DNA of 6,863 nucleotides from Chloroflexota bacterium (GTDB taxonomy: Bacteria > Chloroflexota > Anaerolineae > Fen-1058), in NCBI GenBank assembly GCA_016219235.1, contig JACRBO010000067.1:1-6863 (forward strand). Direction: 5' to 3'. The notes beneath the pieces are model-generated. The model saw nothing but the letters and a program-made list of their open reading frames with translations, was not told the origin of the DNA and searched no databases. This document shows positions 5,914 to 6,863 of this stretch, piece after piece. Positions within the stretch are counted from its first letter, which is position 1. The number at the start of each line of letters is the position of its first letter. Position numbers and translations under genes: made by a program.

Positions 5914-6863
5914 ATGAAGACCCGTTTGATGCTCGTTAGTATGCTCGTCGTGCTGGGCATTTTGCTCGCGGCCTGCGGTGGTGCAGCGACGCCCGCTCCC
6001 GCTCCGGCGCAACCCGCCCAACCGGCCCAGCCGGCTCAACCCGAACCGACCAAGGTCCCCGAAGCCCCGGCGGCCATGGGCCCCAAGGGTGAAGTAACGC
6101 TGTGGCATGCCTATGGCACCGGCAGCACCGAAGAAGCGGCGTTGACCCAGGCGCTGGAAGCCATGAAGAAAGACATGCCCGATGTCACGGTCAATGTCCT
6201 GCAGATTCCGTTTGACCAGGTCTTCAACAAATGGGAGACTGAAGTCGCGGCTGGTGGCGGCCCCGAGATGTTCACGGTGCCCAACGACAATGCCGGCAAC
6301 CAGGCGCGCGGCGGCCTCATCGCCCCGCTGGACGAACTGTTAAAGGGTAAGATGGATGCCTTCCCGCCCGCCAGCTTTGAAGGCGCCGTCGTGGATGGCA
6401 AGATCTACGGCGTGCCCGGCATCATCAAGGCCGTGGCGCTGTATTACAACAAGAGCACTGTGCCCACCCCGCCCGCAACGACGGCCGAACTGCTGGCGTT
6501 GGTCAAGGACGGCAAGAAGATCGAAATCAACCAGAACAACTATCACAACTTCGGCTGGCTGACCGGTGCATTCGGCGGCAAGTTGATGGATGCCGACGGT
6601 GTCTGCACCGCCGACAAGGGTGGCTTTGCGGATGCACTACAGTTCATGGCCGACCTGAAGGCCGCGGGCGGCGAGTTCCAGACCGACGGCGGCAAGGCCG
6701 ACACGCTGTTCAAGCAGGGCCAGGCCGACATGATCATCAATGGGCCGTGGGTGCTGGGCGACTACAAGGCGAGTCTGGGCGACAAGTTGGGCGTGGCTCC
6801 GATGCCCGCCGGCCCGGGTGGCCCGGCGACCCCGCTGGCGGGTGTGGACTACTGGCACGTCAA
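5914..6863 (+). CDS. MalE-like carbohydrate ABC transporter substrate-binding lipoprotein, 3' end missing
   Basis: The first 316 residues of an extracellular solute-binding protein; family members are usually about 400-450 residues, so roughly a quarter lies beyond the window. It has a short basic start (MKTR), a hydrophobic stretch (5-19) and a lipobox LAAC (18-21), so it should be lipidated at C21 and anchored to the outer face of the membrane. An Ala/Pro/Gln-rich linker (about 24-55) follows. The binding domain starts near VTLWHAYG (61-68). Marks of the maltose/maltodextrin group are YGVPGIIKAVALYYNK (165-180), the position of the MalE hinge strand, and INGPW (275-279). It would deliver a sugar, perhaps maltodextrins, to an ABC permease whose genes are expected next. 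The upstream repressor gene on the same strand and the palindromes between them suggest sugar-responsive control. The exact substrate is inferred only at family level. Confidence 0.92.
   Translation, partial: MKTRLMLVSMLVVLGILLAACGGAATPAPAPAQPAQPAQPAQPEPTKVPEAPAAMGPKGEVTLWHAYGTGSTEEAALTQALEAMKKDMPDVTVNVLQIPFDQVFNKWETEVAAGGGPEMFTVPNDNAGNQARGGLIAPLDELLKGKMDAFPPASFEGAVVDGKIYGVPGIIKAVALYYNKSTVPTPPATTAELLALVKDGKKIEINQNNYHNFGWLTGAFGGKLMDADGVCTADKGGFADALQFMADLKAAGGEFQTDGGKADTLFKQGQADMIINGPWVLGDYKASLGDKLGVAPMPAGPGGPATPLAGVDYWHV
6010..6042 (+). repeat. Tandem Gln-Pro-Ala codon repeat in the lipoprotein linker
   Basis: Three 9-bp units encoding Gln-Pro-Ala (6010-6018, 6019-6027, 6028-6036) and a partial fourth (Gln-Pro) encode residues 33-43. 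The units differ at third positions, so the repeat is not freshly expanded. It makes a flexible tether between the lipid anchor and the sugar-binding domain. Confidence 0.75.

Noticed and set aside
5890..6740. Minus-strand and alternate-frame open frames over the binding-protein gene
   Set aside because: They lack ribosome sites and overlap a lipoprotein gene with a clear signal peptide, lipobox and MalE-like motifs.

Overview
The window looks like chromosomal DNA of a GC-rich bacterium, most likely a member of the Chloroflexota. The grounds are gene style, not any marker gene. The lipoprotein ends its signal peptide in LAACGG followed by a long Ala/Pro/Gln linker, the cyclase carries GAF and PAS sensor domains, and the protease-like protein has the DUF3488/transglutaminase/DUF4129 layout. 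I see no rRNA, tRNA, CRISPR array, insertion sequence or phage gene.

Left part (1-4525), minus strand. Three genes read leftwards. Nearest the middle is a 780-residue membrane transglutaminase of the TgpA type (2027-4369). It has a good sigma-70 promoter (4445-4473) and ends in an intrinsic terminator (2010-2042) whose hairpin contains the last codons and the stop. Next is a 592-residue cytoplasmic GAF-PAS class III adenylate cyclase (192-1970), probably transcribed from a TATAAT box just past that terminator. 37 bp further on begins a gene cut by the window edge (1-154), probably a DNA methyltransferase.

Middle (4526-4687) is a divergent control region. It holds a 14-bp palindrome one base away from the CebR-type LacI-family operator, and a plus-strand promoter with a perfect 12-bp palindrome inside its 17-bp spacer. 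The latter strongly suggests autoregulation of the LacI-family gene that follows.

Right part (4688-6863), plus strand. A 348-residue LacI-family repressor is followed, after a 179-bp gap, by the start of a MalE-like sugar-binding lipoprotein that runs off the window. This is the usual opening of a repressor-controlled carbohydrate ABC importer; the permease genes would be expected beyond the right edge. The gap holds two long palindromes with CG centres 31 bp apart (about three helical turns) and an unused near-perfect Shine-Dalgarno sequence.

No clearly new biological system is visible. The most interesting material is the regulatory DNA: operator-like palindromes around the repressor gene, the terminator merged with a coding end, and an apparent excess of CGATCG through the window.
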